From: Ciona intestinalis
Taxonomy: Eukaryota > Chordata > Ascidiacea > Phlebobranchia > Cionidae
NCBI RefSeq assembly: GCF_000224145.3
Contig: NC_020173.2
Coordinates: 3,263,620-3,327,619, forward strand
Direction of reading: 5' to 3'
DNA: 64,000 nt
The notes under the pieces: model-generated
The model's input: the letters and a program-made list of their open reading frames with translations, nothing else
Databases searched by the model: none
Told to the model about the DNA's origin: nothing
Part shown: positions 20,762-44,400 of the stretch, in pieces
Layout: each line of letters opens with the position of its first letter
How positions within the stretch are numbered: the first letter of the stretch is position 1
Translations under genes and position numbers: made by a program

Positions 20762-23029
20762 TCACGTTTCATCACTTTTTGGTATTTCTATCATCGCAAT
20801 ATCTTCATTGTTTTCAAACCCAGGATTTTCAGATGCTACTGTAACTTCTGTTGAATTATAATTAGTTTCTTCATTTGCCACAATTTCTTCTGACTTTTCT
20901 TTATCCTCTGCGTTGCAAAATGCCATCTCTAATGTATAGTATAACCCCCAGAACACAAAGAAGCAAGAAAGCATTGCCACGAGCTTAATTGTTCTTTCTG
21001 AAATTGCGCCAGTAACATCAAAATTCAAAGGTTGACCAAGTGGGCACGTAACTGTGTAATTTGAGTCGGGAGAAATAAATTCACCGCTCATAGCTTGGGT
21101 TATTAACGAACGCCGGTCCATTAATTCGCTATGTGTCATTTGTGACCCATATAAAGTCAAGCTCCAGCTGTGTAACTTGCCAGCTTTAACTTTCAGCGTC
21201 TTTGTTTTGCTAGTGTCAAAAATTTTAAGTTGGTATTTCCCAAACGGTTTTTCGCCCCAACATTTTACTGTGGAGAACGTCCAGTCTGTTAAACCAGCAT
21301 CTGAGGTGTCTTTTTGACGTGTTGGTATCATAGACCTTGTACCATTAGGGCAAATAAAAACAAACCTCAAGTTTCCTCTTGAATGATGGTCTATTGTAAC
21401 CGTGATAAGAATATGTTCCAATGTACTCAACAAATGTCCATTGCTTTCTGTTTTAAATATTGTAGCAGTAACCACCAAAGGTGCTGAACTATCCATGGGA
21501 ATAACTAAGTTAGTACCTTCACAAGTTGGCTTTAATGACGTCAACCACGGTACTGGCTCCCATACTTTTGCAGCATTTACCAATCTCCATGAACTAAGAA
21601 CCCCAAACCCATGGTTATTACTATGCGTATAACCAGCAGAATTTTTCTCCCATTTGCTTTTGTTCTTATCCAATGGAATAGCGGTCATTGCGAAAATATG
21701 CTGTACGTCCCGCCAGCTTAAACAAGGTCTTGCTTCAAGCATTAAAGCCACCATGCCTGCTACAAGAGGTGTGGCTGCCGATGTACCAGTATGTTCATAA
21801 GTGCATCTATCCTTTGAGTTATGTCCCATAGTCCAATCTGTTGTACATATACTCCTACTTCTTCCATTTCCACTGCTAACTGTACTAGCCAACATAGAAG
21901 TACATTCTTCAGCATATGATGGCGTATAACCAAACTCATCCACCGCTGCAATTGTTATTGTATATATTGAGTTAGCATAACCATCATAGTTACAATTATC
22001 GCCTTTACTTGCGCCATTACCACTTGCAACAACAAAGATAGACCCAAAGCCTTCCCTCCCCGCAAGAACTCCATGTTTTAATGCAATTTGAGCCAAAGAT
22101 CTTGGCCCATCCACAGTTTTTCCGTCATCTTCGGGTCCCCATGAACAACTATACACATCATTTACATCCATATGCTTATTAAACGCAGTTGCTTCAATAG
22201 AATCCGTCATTGGTCCGTCCAATATTCTAATCCCACTAAACCTCGCTTGGTATGCGATACCGACACCACAAACATCATTAACAACTGCGGCAATTTCCCC
22301 GGCACATCGCGTCCCATGTTTATTCTCGTCGTCTTTATCTGGTTCAGGACTTGGGTCATCATCATCTGAGTTTAAATCAAAACTCCCCTCTGGGCAGTAG
22401 TTATCCTTTAAGTCAGGATGTGTCCATTGTACACCATCATCAACAACAGCAACAACAACACCCCTCCCTGTAATGTTATTTGCCCATACACCAGTCACAT
22501 TACAGTCTTGTCCGCCTTGCTTATTATGTAGATGCCATTGGTCTTTATACAGTGGATCCCTGAAGTCAGGGTATGTAGCCTGTCCAGTGCTTCTTTCATT
22601 ACGAGTTTTTGTAGGTATTGGGAATCGTTTATCTCGTAGTAAAATCTCCTGTTGTGCATGCCATTCTATTTCACTGTGATCATGAAGTGCATTATCTGCG
22701 TTGCTATAATCGTGAGAAGTAAACACATAATGTCCAACTAATTCCCCAACTTGTCCTAAATTTTTCATTCCGAGAGATTTTGCAATGGCTTCAGCCTTTT
22801 TATTCACTTCTTCCAAGTCCTTATGGTTTGTGTGACTAATTTTAACAGACCAGGTATTGGTCATAAGTGCCCCAACATGGTTCTGTTTGTTCAGAACATG
22901 ATTTTTGACGTTAAAAGTCAAACATGGCAAAAATAACAGTGTCAATGAATAAATTATAAGAAACAAATTAGTGCAAATCTGTCTATAGGCATCTATAGAA
23001 TTTAACGAAAGCATAATAAAAAGTAGCAA
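20762..23029 (-). CDS. pcsk7: Proprotein convertase PCSK7-like, single exon
   Basis: A 755-residue membrane-bound subtilisin-like serine protease that cleaves secretory proteins after basic motifs. Order: hydrophobic N-terminus (about 15-39, signal peptide), prodomain with the PC7-like stretch LGQVGELVGHYVF (91-103), an RDKR maturation site (132-135), and catalytic domain with Asp197 (VVDDGV), His238 (HGTRCAGE), oxyanion Asn338 (ASGNGA) and Ser417 (HTGTSAATPLVAG). A P/homoGB domain follows (about 490-630), then a membrane segment (about 681-702) and a 53-residue acidic tail. Length fits human PC7 (785). The prodomain wording and the short non-Cys-rich tail fit PC7 better than furin or PC5. 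The whole gene is one uninterrupted frame, in contrast to its many-exon neighbours. The tail holds NPGF, an NPxF-like internalisation motif. Confidence 0.92.
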   Translation of the reverse strand: MLLFIMLSLNSIDAYRQICTNLFLIIYSLTLLFLPCLTFNVKNHVLNKQNHVGALMTNTWSVKISHTNHKDLEEVNKKAEAIAKSLGMKNLGQVGELVGHYVFTSHDYSNADNALHDHSEIEWHAQQEILLRDKRFPIPTKTRNERSTGQATYPDFRDPLYKDQWHLHNKQGGQDCNVTGVWANNITGRGVVVAVVDDGVQWTHPDLKDNYCPEGSFDLNSDDDDPSPEPDKDDENKHGTRCAGEIAAVVNDVCGVGIAYQARFSGIRILDGPMTDSIEATAFNKHMDVNDVYSCSWGPEDDGKTVDGPRSLAQIALKHGVLAGREGFGSIFVVASGNGASKGDNCNYDGYANSIYTITIAAVDEFGYTPSYAEECTSMLASTVSSGNGRSRSICTTDWTMGHNSKDRCTYEHTGTSAATPLVAGMVALMLEARPCLSWRDVQHIFAMTAIPLDKNKSKWEKNSAGYTHSNNHGFGVLSSWRLVNAAKVWEPVPWLTSLKPTCEGTNLVIPMDSSAPLVVTATIFKTESNGHLLSTLEHILITVTIDHHSRGNLRFVFICPNGTRSMIPTRQKDTSDAGLTDWTFSTVKCWGEKPFGKYQLKIFDTSKTKTLKVKAGKLHSWSLTLYGSQMTHSELMDRRSLITQAMSGEFISPDSNYTVTCPLGQPLNFDVTGAISERTIKLVAMLSCFFVFWGLYYTLEMAFCNAEDKEKSEEIVANEETNYNSTEVTVASENPGFENNEDIAMIEIPKSDET

Positions 23030-23602
23030 TCTTTTGCTACAATCTTAGTTTCCGGCCCAATTGTTTTAGCATTTCGAACACAAAATCCAGCTTCAAACTT
23101 TTACCGCTTTATCAGTATATGCTTCATTGCTTCTTCACAAATGTGCAGTAAGTTTGTATAGTATACGTAGTCCAAAAATATAAGCAATTTCTCTTTTTTG
23201 ATTTTTTTATACTTTCTTTTTGTAGTTGGCCTGCTACAAAAACAGATCTGTAAAATAAAACAAGGGAAATGGTACGTAAGTTAAGTACTGACAATAACAT
23301 ACAAAAATCTAAATCCCGAACGACAAACTTATAAAACTAGCTGCAAGCGCGGGCGTTTACATAAACAATAACATACGTCGTAAGTAGTAAGTACTACGGG
23401 CACCCTTGTATATGCAGTAAGAAAAAGTGTTTTTTTGCTTTGCGACCACTAAGTGCGCAAACGCCAGAATAGTATCTACTAAAGGGGTGGCGACGGAAAC
23501 TTCAATGATTGCACTGCAGTTTAATTCTACCTGGGTCCTTATTAAATTGTAAACATATTTTACTATAATCGAGGATATGTCGTTACGTATTCCTGGACAA
23601 TA

Positions 23603-23799
23603 TATAGTAAAATGGGGGAAGATGGGACACTATTTCATCCTATTTTCTCGACCTATTTGGTAGTAAACAAAATACATTTAAAGAATTATAAAACCGTATC
23701 CTCACGGCTCCAATAAATTATTGTTAACTGTTTAAAATACGACCAGGATATTTGGTTATTTTGTGGTAAATGTGTCCCATCTTCCCCCACCCTACTATA
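23603..23799. mobile_element. MITE-like element, family A, near full length
   Basis: Ends TATAGTAAAATGGGGGAAG and CCCCCACCCTACTATA are inverted; the inner words GATGGGACAC and GTGTCCCATC mirror each other. The interior is in the opposite orientation to the copy at 17100. Confidence 0.75.
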
Positions 23800-23854
23800 A
23801 TATGCGCAGTTATGAAATTGCGCACATTTAAGATTGTGCACTGGATAAATAATG

Positions 23855-24040
23855 CCGTGGGGTAAGATGAATACCGTTAGCACACAATATCTCAGATTTC
23901 CGAATTGTGTTTTAACAATTAACAACGTTGTTTCATATTCGTGAGTATACAGTTATAATTCTGTAATATTCTTGGTTTTCTGATATCGGGACGTTAAAGG
24001 AGAATGACAGAATGACGAACCACCTTACCCCAATACCACA
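23855..24040. mobile_element. MITE-like element, family A, GGGGTAAGATG subtype
   Basis: Begins GCCGTGGGGTAAGATGAA and ends ACCACCTTACCCCAATACC. The interior follows the family order (ATTGTGTTTTAACAATTAAC) but is diverged. It lies about 55 bp from the previous element. Confidence 0.6.
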
Positions 24041-25670
24041 AACACAGGAGTCATACCACTGTATAGTAAACTCCCAATATACACTGGACCTCCAAATGTC
24101 CGTAGGCTATATGCTTTTTAACCCTAATTTTGATTGAAGGCCAGCATAGGCTAGTACGTTCGGTCGAATGTGTTAGTTTGGTAAAATTCGTAGGTGGGCA
24201 CGAGGTGCATGAAACAGAACACACCCGTGTTATAACGACTGTCATTGTCCCGTCAGAAAAGAAGTAACGGTAAAACGAAAGTCATTAATAATTGACAAAG
24301 TGGGCTTGGCTTGTTAAACCGTTTAAGGAAACGTTCTCGGCAAGCGCCAGTTTTTCCTTATCAATGCTACAATTCATGGAAAAGCCGATTTAATAACCAA
24401 CTATGTTTCCAAATATTGCTATCTACAAAATATTGGTGCCAAGCCCTAATAATTGCGGGCGTGTGCTCAGGATGTTATAGATTTAATGCAAACAGTTCTA
24501 ACATGGGGAACTCCGAGCCTTAGTATTAGTTATATCTCCAGTATCAAGCTCATAATGCCGCAGCATAGGGATGGGTTGTTTTGTGTATATATGATACGTC
24601 ATATGCGGGATTATTGCAGATAAACAACCTGGTGTGGAAATTACCGGCGTATAGCCATGACAGAATTGGATCTAAACCTCAAACTACTGAGAAAACGGCA
24701 CCGTCTCAAGTTGTTTAGTAAACCAATAGTCATTAAGTGTATATTTCGAGCGTTCATATACAATCTATAACTCATGAAGCAATTCTCATTTCCAATATAT
24801 AAGCTGCTGATGGCAGACATGATCTTATTTAGTTTAAATTGCCTACACAATTTTTATATCGGTCAAGTTTTTCCGGAAGAATATGGGAAGACGTAAGGAA
24901 TAAATTTGCGCTATTAAAACTTTCTATTTTCAATATATAAGCCACTGACGCCAGACACGGTGAAAACCGACGTTTCGAAGATCACCTTCATAGATAAATA
25001 CCAGCAGCAATCTTTATTTTTTCGAACACAGCAACAAAAATCATTTGAAACAACGAATTAAGAAAAGAGAATTAGCAAATACCAAAGAAAGTGACATAAT
25101 TAGGATGCAAGAGCGTCGGTATGCAAAACAACTTTTTTAGAACGCTATAACAGGCTTCTAAATTTCAAAACGGTTAATATTGTATAATTAACATATCTTA
25201 CGTCATTATAGCGCGCATCATTGAGCGCCTAACCTTATTTTAGCCGCTTTATCATTTGCACCGGTGTGTGACGTCATTCATAAAACGTCACCAACATTAT
25301 AAAAAATCCCAGATTTTCAAACCGCGCTTTTAATTGTCCTGTAACAATGATTTCTTTTGATCAAAACCGCAGTTTCGCGCCCACCAAATTTGCGATCAAA
25401 TTGAACCATATTACACCTGTTATTTATTCACTTAACCTACGCGGACTTCTATTTTATGAATGGCTCATCAGTGCTCTAAAACTGTTATATTGGCAACGCC
25501 CTTTTCCGCTGTAGGTTAACTTGTTATTACTACCATGTACCGCATAGAAATGAAATTTTACGAGGGTATAACGACCAAAAAGCAAAGGCGTATCTGATAT
25601 TTCATAAACATTTCCGTGCTACTGTTCTCTCAATAAATAAGTTAGGGTGTGATGGTCCATATTTTCAATA

Positions 25671-25863
25671 TATAGTGGGGTGGGGATGGGACACCTTTAG
25701 CACAAAATATATAAATATCCTGGTCGTGTTTTAAACAAATAACAACGGTCTATGAAAGTCGCGAGGACAAGGTTTTATAATTCTTTAAATGTTCTTTCTT
25801 TACTACCAAAATGTACGAGGAAATAGAATGAAAAGATGTCCCATCTTCCCCCATCCTACTATA
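25671..25863. mobile_element. MITE-like element, family A, near full length
   Basis: Begins TATAGTGGGGTGGGGATGGG and ends CCCATCTTCCCCCATCC and TACTATA. A truncated, oppositely oriented copy continues from the shared right edge to about 25955, so one element seems to have inserted at the edge of another. Confidence 0.75.
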
Positions 25864-26909
25864 CTTTATGTCCCGTTTGGTAGTAAACAAAGAGTTTACA
25901 GAATTATATAACCGCATCCTCACGACCCCAAAAGTGTGTCATTATTTTGTTGCGACACGATTAGGAAACAGGGAATATTGTCTGCTATAGTATGGGTTAT
26001 CTATATTCCTTATGCAAAGATGTGTTAAGACATTTAAAACAGGTATATGCAAAGACGTGTTGAGACATTTAAAAACTGGTAATACCACTACGCGTGGTAA
26101 AAGGCAATGCTCAAAGTAATGAGATCTGAGGTTTTGCACAAAATGTTGGTCTGTTTAAATTTCTGGAGGCGTAATAAGTGCAGCGTGGTCTTATAGCACG
26201 AATAGCGCAACCGAGAAGGCTACATAGATTTTGAACACCACATATAATAATATTTACATGCGTTGCCTAACATGTTACATCATTTTAATTTTGTGAAATA
26301 TACGTGTACGTATAAACACAAAACAAAACCACTCCAGAGGCAATGAAAAAACTACTGAGTCGTAACAGTATCACTTTGTTCATTTGTTTATTTCTGAATG
26401 CGACAAGAAGCTGTTCATTTTGAGTAACGGAAGAAACGACAAAACGTCAGATGTTTAAAGCCACGTACACTATATACGAATAAAATACGGCCAAGATTTT
26501 TGTCAGCAGTTAAAAAGTGCAGCATATATTACCAACAGGTAGGCAATTGACTTTTGCAATTTTTGATGTTACAGTTGTGATGTTTTAACATTTTGATCAT
26601 TATTGTGATAACATTTTACCAGTAGTCACGCGCGTATAAATAGATTGGGTTGTTTACGTAAGAAATCTGAAAACCAATCGCTCTTGAAATGAAGTAGCTT
26701 AAATAAGTGGTACAATTCTGGACCGGTCAGTAGCTAAAGATGAGTCATTTTGACCTTACAACCAAGATACTGTCACCGCATAAACCTGATTATTAAGTCG
26801 GCAATCGGAACCGCTGGTTTAACCGCTGCCAATTCTTGATTACCGTGGTAATATCATATAGGTAATCGCGCATGACTCATATTGGAGCCCACAGGGCAGT
26901 GGGAATGGG

Positions 26910-26917
26910 TATATATA
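26910..26917 (+). promoter_or_regulatory. TATA box candidate for the endoglucanase gene
   Basis: TATATATA lies 62-69 bp upstream of the start codon at 26979, leaving room for a transcription start about 30 bp downstream and a short 5' UTR. The surrounding sequence is GC-richer than the neighbourhood. Confidence 0.5.
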
Positions 26918-26978
26918 CTCTGACACGCTGTGGACATATATCTATTCCAAATTTTTGAGCTTGCATACGGACTTTATA

Positions 26979-39084
<12,106 letters not shown>

Positions 39085-39252
39085 ACAAGAAGATTGTTTT
39101 TAAAGAAATATTTGTAAATGTCGATCTGTATTTCCTGTTTTTTCACCAATCATAAATTAAACGACGCTAATGTTACATTAACATTAATCCAGGAAAATAA
39201 TTTTAGTGACTAACTGATGTTGTCATTGTAATTGTATTATTGGTAACTTATT

Positions 39253-39258
39253 AATAAA
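39253..39258 (+). terminator. Poly(A) signal AATAAA, endoglucanase
   Basis: The hexamer lies about 170 bp downstream of the stop codon at 39082-39084. The SINE-like element starting near 39318 would lie outside the transcript if this site is used. Confidence 0.5.
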
Positions 39259-39317
39259 CCATATCTTTTATAAGTAAACCTCGTGTGCTCATTCATGAAG
39301 AGAATGTGTAAAGTAGT

Positions 39318-39500
39318 ACCATGGTATAGTGGTTAGAACTCTTTATCAGATATCGGCTTGAGAATCAGTGCTGCTACTATTGTGGGCATTAGAGACTCTG
39401 GTGGGCATGTATGTCTTTTAGTGAGGCTCCAACCAAAGAGATTAAAACCAATCTCTTTGCTCCAACCCAGTAATCATTTATGGGTTGTCCACAGTCATAT
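39318..39500 (+). mobile_element. tRNA-derived SINE (family D)
   Basis: The head reads CATGGTATAGTGGTTAGAAC (A-box-like) and, about 35 bp later, GAGAATCAGTGCTGC (B-box-like). The body follows: GTGGGCATGTATGTC, CTCCAACCCAGTAATC and ATTTATGGGTTGTC. The tRNA-like spacing of the two boxes supports a Pol III SINE. Confidence 0.6.
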
Positions 39501-40545
39501 ATGCACATATTACAAAAGACTGAAGACATGTACTTAGGGATATAAACTGTGTAGTGCTACGTCTTTAATTTTTTTAACAGAACAATATTTCAGTCACAAC
39601 TGGTCTGCTTTGTTTTTAAAGATTTTACAATTTCAAAAATTTTGACTAACCAACTTCCCTTCCTTATTGGTAACGCTGTTATGCGTAACACCATCTCGCG
39701 TACATATAATCTATTACAATCACATAGCGACCATAATTATGACGTAGATAAGCAAATAGACGTCAATTCGTCATTTAGTTCGATGACCTCGCAGCCCTGT
39801 TAGTTACTTAAATGGCATTACATTTGCTTAAAATGTTTACGTAGCTCTAAGCCTGAGCAGAAAGTGTTTTTTGAGTCATAATTATGTTGTCACATGAAGC
39901 CTATACTAACACTAACACAGTTTAGCGTATAGGTTGTGTAAATTATTTAAGAATGCCATATAGGCCGTAGTTTCGTTAATTTTGTGCTTTAATGTATGTT
40001 ATATTCTTAAAAAGTGTAAAACAGTAATAATCCCCCATAAGAGTGTTATTAGAAAGATGCCTGTTATAGTTCCTTAGGTTACATTGTGGCAAAATAAAAT
40101 GTTATGTAAAATAGGAATATAAATAATTAACCATGGTACTGGTTGATGTTTACTGAGGCTGTGCTTTTCAATCAGTGTACAATAGTTGATCTTGATCATA
40201 AATTGTTCTGAACTGTTGTTTGGTTTACACATTAACTGTATGTCTGTTAGTCTGTACTGACTGTACATACCATTTCCTTTATGAGAATAATAATAGACCT
40301 TTACTATTGTTGTGCATGAATGAGATGATACATCCTGGAGCATTACCAATTCAATGTATATGTATTCTATAGGCTAATAGTTTAAAATTATTGGTTTGGT
40401 TTTATTATGTAAAATTTCATAAACACAAGTGTTCTATAGGTGCGAGGTTTACAACAACTGCATCTGAATATCATTTTTAAAAAATGTTTCAGCATCTCAA
40501 CTGCTGTTATATTATCCTTATCCAGGTTATTTTTAGTGATTAGTC

Positions 40546-41025
40546 ATGAATCTGTCAAGGAAATTTGTAGCTCAAATATGTAATGGATGTTTGACCATGC
40601 GGAGTATGCATTTAAGTCAATGTATTTACCAAAAACCTAAACCAGAGTCGTCACCTTTTGATGACCCTGGGCACCCAAGGGTTGCTTTATCTAAAGACAG
40701 AAGGACGATTGTAATGTACCATCCTGAAGAAATGATTAAATATGAAGACACAATACCAATACCAAGGCATGACCCGCGCTACTCAGCAAATGAAAACGCA
40801 GACGATATTTTAAAATATAAACTTGAAAAAAGTGGATTTAGCGACAAACCAGTTGAACGGCCAAGTAGAGATAACATTCTTCCTATTACTGATAAAGAAG
40901 TAATACCTGCTGCTATGGAACTTTCTGAACTGTTTTACACGACAAAGCATAAGTGGACACAACATAGAAACGTAAAATTAGCGAAGGAAAAGATAGATGC
41001 AATGAAAGAAGAAGAAAACAATTAA
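40546..41025 (+). CDS. mrpl42: Mitochondrial large ribosomal subunit protein mL42
   Basis: A 159-residue intronless frame. The N-terminus is basic and amphipathic with few acids (MNLSRKFVAQICNG), fitting a mitochondrial targeting signal. The body has the family marks SKDRRTIVMYHPEE, YEDTIPIPRHDP and ELFYTTKHKWTQH, corresponding to the conserved IVCYHPS, PYEHTKPIPRPDP and FFTTKHRWYPH stretches of human MRPL42. It is a component of the mitochondrial ribosome in the matrix. The length is near that of the human precursor (142). It lies 1.3 kb after the endoglucanase poly(A) signal and 0.4 kb before attractin on the same strand. Identity is secure; the exact start is the first ATG in a strong frame. 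Confidence 0.9.
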   Translation: MNLSRKFVAQICNGCLTMRSMHLSQCIYQKPKPESSPFDDPGHPRVALSKDRRTIVMYHPEEMIKYEDTIPIPRHDPRYSANENADDILKYKLEKSGFSDKPVERPSRDNILPITDKEVIPAAMELSELFYTTKHKWTQHRNVKLAKEKIDAMKEEENN

Positions 41026-41426
41026 ATCACTACTCATGTCAAGTTCACTGTCCACAGATTATGGCAGCTGTATACATGGTTTTTATGAGTTAGTCTTCGC
41101 ATAGTCATTCAAATTTTATTGTTATTGTGAAAAAGCTTCTTTTGGATGCATGTGCGAATTATCTGTTTAAAATCTGTAAATCTTGTCAGGAGTCGCCATA
41201 TTTTGCAGACTAAACACTCATCATGTGTCATAGATTGTCGAAAAAATTCAATCATACAATTTATACAGCATATACTAGTTAGTAGTTATTGAAAAGTGCT
41301 TTAAATATTTAAACTAAATCCCAAAATTTCTATGTATAATTTTCGATGCGGACCTTTTTCTAAAACCAACCTTGTTTTTTAGGATTGACGCTCCTTAGGG
41401 CTTGTTCTAATATCCTGAATCACATA
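41026..41426. other. Short intergenic spacer with a splice acceptor before attractin
   Basis: Holds the MRPL42 3' UTR and, at about 41373-41382, the pyrimidine-rich acceptor CCTTGTTTTTTAG, 45 bp upstream of the attractin ATG. Such an acceptor without an obvious upstream exon could serve a 5' UTR intron or spliced-leader trans-splicing, which is known in Ciona. Confidence 0.4.
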
Positions 41427-44400
41427 ATGCAAATATATTGGTTAGTGGGTGCCCTAGTTTTAAGTTCATTTTTCTTTGAATCGTATTGTGAGTGCAATGT
41501 TAATTCAACAACAGAGGTTTGTTTGATGGGGGATTGTATTGGTGGGGCATGTGTGTGTCATAATGGTTGGGCCGGGGATCTATGTGACCATTGTGATGGA
41601 AGAATACTGCTCGACACTGACAATGGTGGGTTCAGTTTATGAATAAAATATTGAATTATTGAACAATTGATTTAATTTGTCTATAGAATTATTTTATTGG
41701 TTTAAAAAAACATGGAGAAATTTTGAAACTAATGACTTAAGTTGCTGCTACAGTCGACTATGTATTTATTCAATTCCTAGCATAGTACATTATACTCTGA
41801 CATAAACCCAATTCCCATGTTTTTTGCCCATAAGTTGAGAAAACTCAATAAATTATTTAAAAAAATGGGAAAGTAGGTTTTACATATATATAACATATTA
41901 TATACCACTTATGTTTACTTTGTATTTCAGGAATGTTGTCTGACAGCCCAGGAGATTATGCAGCTAAGAGTAAATGTTCCTGGCTGATTGCACCAAAAAA
42001 CAGGTTACTAATCTAATGTGGTGTAAAAAACTCCTGAATATACATCGGAAATTAATTATGTTTTGCAGTTTTTTTTTTAAATAGCCATTTAGTTGATTTA
42101 TAGCATATCATGTGGTTCTATACTGTATATTTTGCATTTCCCCTTGCTTCCTTTATTACTTTAACAAATTGTGCAGTCAGCATTTAACTTCCTGATATTA
42201 GAGATAGAAATGACATGACATGATTAGTCATATTAAGTTATCAATTGTGATAAAATGGTCGTGTGAATTGTGGTCAAAATTTGGTTTGTGAATTGTGGTA
42301 AAACCGACTGTGAATTGTGGTAAAACAGAATAAGTTATAACAGCATAAGTGCTAAAAACATGAATTTTCCAGTTGGTTTTAATACAAACATGAAAGCCCA
42401 TAACATTTGGGTTTTACTGATTAAACTGAAACATTTAAAATAAAGACAGTTGTATTATACTAATAGACTGTTATGTTTGTATTAAAACTGACCTAACATC
42501 ATAGGTCTATAGTTTTGGTATTGACATGAATTGTCAAGCATAGGCGAGGAGTTTTTTAAATGCAGTGGGAATTAAACCTTAAATCAATGGATTTCCTTTC
42601 TGTCAAAACATAATCAATGTTTTGGCTTTGTTGTCACAATGTTAATTGATGTGTTTTTACATTTTCTACCAAGTTACCAAGAATGATAAACTCTGGCTTT
42701 TTTCTATCCGAATAGGGGTGTTGCTGTTTTAGCCGAAATATGTCTATCATAGAACACTATTCGTTAAAATTGATTTTTGTTTGGTAAAATTTTCGTAGCG
42801 CTTGACCTTGACTGTTATTTCGTTGGAAGAATCGTCTAAATTTATGGGCAGTAGTATGGGCCAGATTAACAGAATTCATCACAGTTACAAATCCTGGCTG
42901 TTTTTTATTATCCCAATACCATTGTGCTTTGACTAAGAGGAATAGAACAACCATGACAAGCGGTTCTATTCAAAAATTTAAAATTAGAATGTTGAATTCT
43001 CCTACTCAAACAACAATGACACTAAATTTGTTATGTGCATTCATCCATAAAGCGAGTTTTATTTATCGAACAAAAGGGCACACCCACACCCCTCACCCCT
43101 ATAACAACTATAGCCAGTCAAGCGTGAATTTATTACGAAATTTTTAGTAATCGTAGGCGTCATGTTTTTTAATATTTTAGCAAAATCTGTGGTGGCATTG
43201 CTAAAATAAAGTTACACTCATAGTCGTCAAACATAGGGAACCCCATTGATTGATCTAGCGAGTTCAGTATACTTAGGCTTTGCTTGTTTATATATACACT
43301 TAACAGTAATAAATGTGGTAAAAGCTGCGTTTGGTATAAAACTTGAGTGCTAAAACATGACGTCCCCCTGTTTCAAAATTGTGAGTGACATAACCCCAGG
43401 CGTCCCTAAAACTATGTTTTTGGATCAAATTCGATCAATATATATGCATGGTGTGTAAGTGCACAGCCTAAACCAGGTTCTAAAATCACAACATTTTATA
43501 CTCAGACTGATGCTTATACACAAACTGGGATTGGAATAATACTTTACCCTAATGATTAATGTAAAGTGAGAACACCAACAGGGACAATGCACGCTTTTGC
43601 CATTTGTTACTATTTATATGTTCAATTGAACTATTACTCTATTAATGTATTGTTCTACTCATGTCATGTGTTCAATTTTAAGTTAAATAATGTTTCAGTC
43701 ATTGTTGCATATTGATTAAATACTTCTCCTTTCAAAAATGTATTATTTACTGGAAAACAAAAAATGTGAATAAAACCCAGATATTAAATTTTACTATTTA
43801 AAGTTTGTTTCATAATATTTAATTAAATTTAAAGCATAAAGAGTTCAGGTTATTAATGTAGTCTAATTACCAGTTTTCACTGCACTGTTTCATTATACCT
43901 AATTTAAATTCAATATTAGCTCCTGCCATTGTTTGTAATGGGTTATAAAGAAAATATAAGAAAAGGCTTTTCCTCTGTAATTTTTTTTCCTAAGAGTGTT
44001 TTTAACAAACATTAATTTGTTGCTAGTTATTTTTTCTTGGTGGTTTTAATTAATTTTCCGTAATGGTTTTATGTAAATTTTGGTATACTGTCTAATACTT
44101 TGCCACGAGTATTGTATGTAAATGTAACCGTAACTTACAAGCTTAGAACTTTTTTTAAACAGGCAGTCCAAAAAATAAAATTATGAATGCAAAATTATTT
44201 ACCCACACAAAAGGAGGGGAGGGGGGGTTGACAATGACGGTCCTTATACCATTGGTATTCTTTTTAGGTTTTTATTTTTTTTACTTTTTTATGTATAGCT
44301 GACAATTTGGACAACCCGATAGTGACCACTGCGTTGGAGCAATTGCTGTTAGGTGTCTTGCCCAAGAACACACACAAGCCTAATTTTATATCAACTAATC

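Larger units (their letters stand above)
23030..26978. other. Intergenic region rich in MITE relics
   Basis: Between divergent genes PCSK7 and the endoglucanase. It holds family A elements (23603-23799, 23855-24040, 25671-25863 and a truncated one to about 25955), a family B piece (24188-24260), two similar segments near 24770-24850 and 24900-24975 sharing CAATATATAAGC and CAGACA words, a two-copy 34-bp repeat near 26010-26085 (GCAAAGA, GTGTT, GACATTTAAAA), and a CRE palindrome near 25268. Short frames here have no recognisable product. Confidence 0.6.
39085..40545. other. Intergenic region, endoglucanase to MRPL42
   Basis: Apart from the poly(A) signal and the SINE I see no repeat or open frame of note. 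Acceptor-like TGTTTCAG (about 40485-40492) and CCTTATCCAG (about 40517-40526) precede the MRPL42 start and could be cis- or spliced-leader acceptors. Confidence 0.45.

Noticed and set aside
39318-39500. A genuine tRNA gene
   Set aside because: A- and B-box-like words are present, but the sequence cannot form a full cloverleaf as read and it continues into the family D body, so it is a SINE head.
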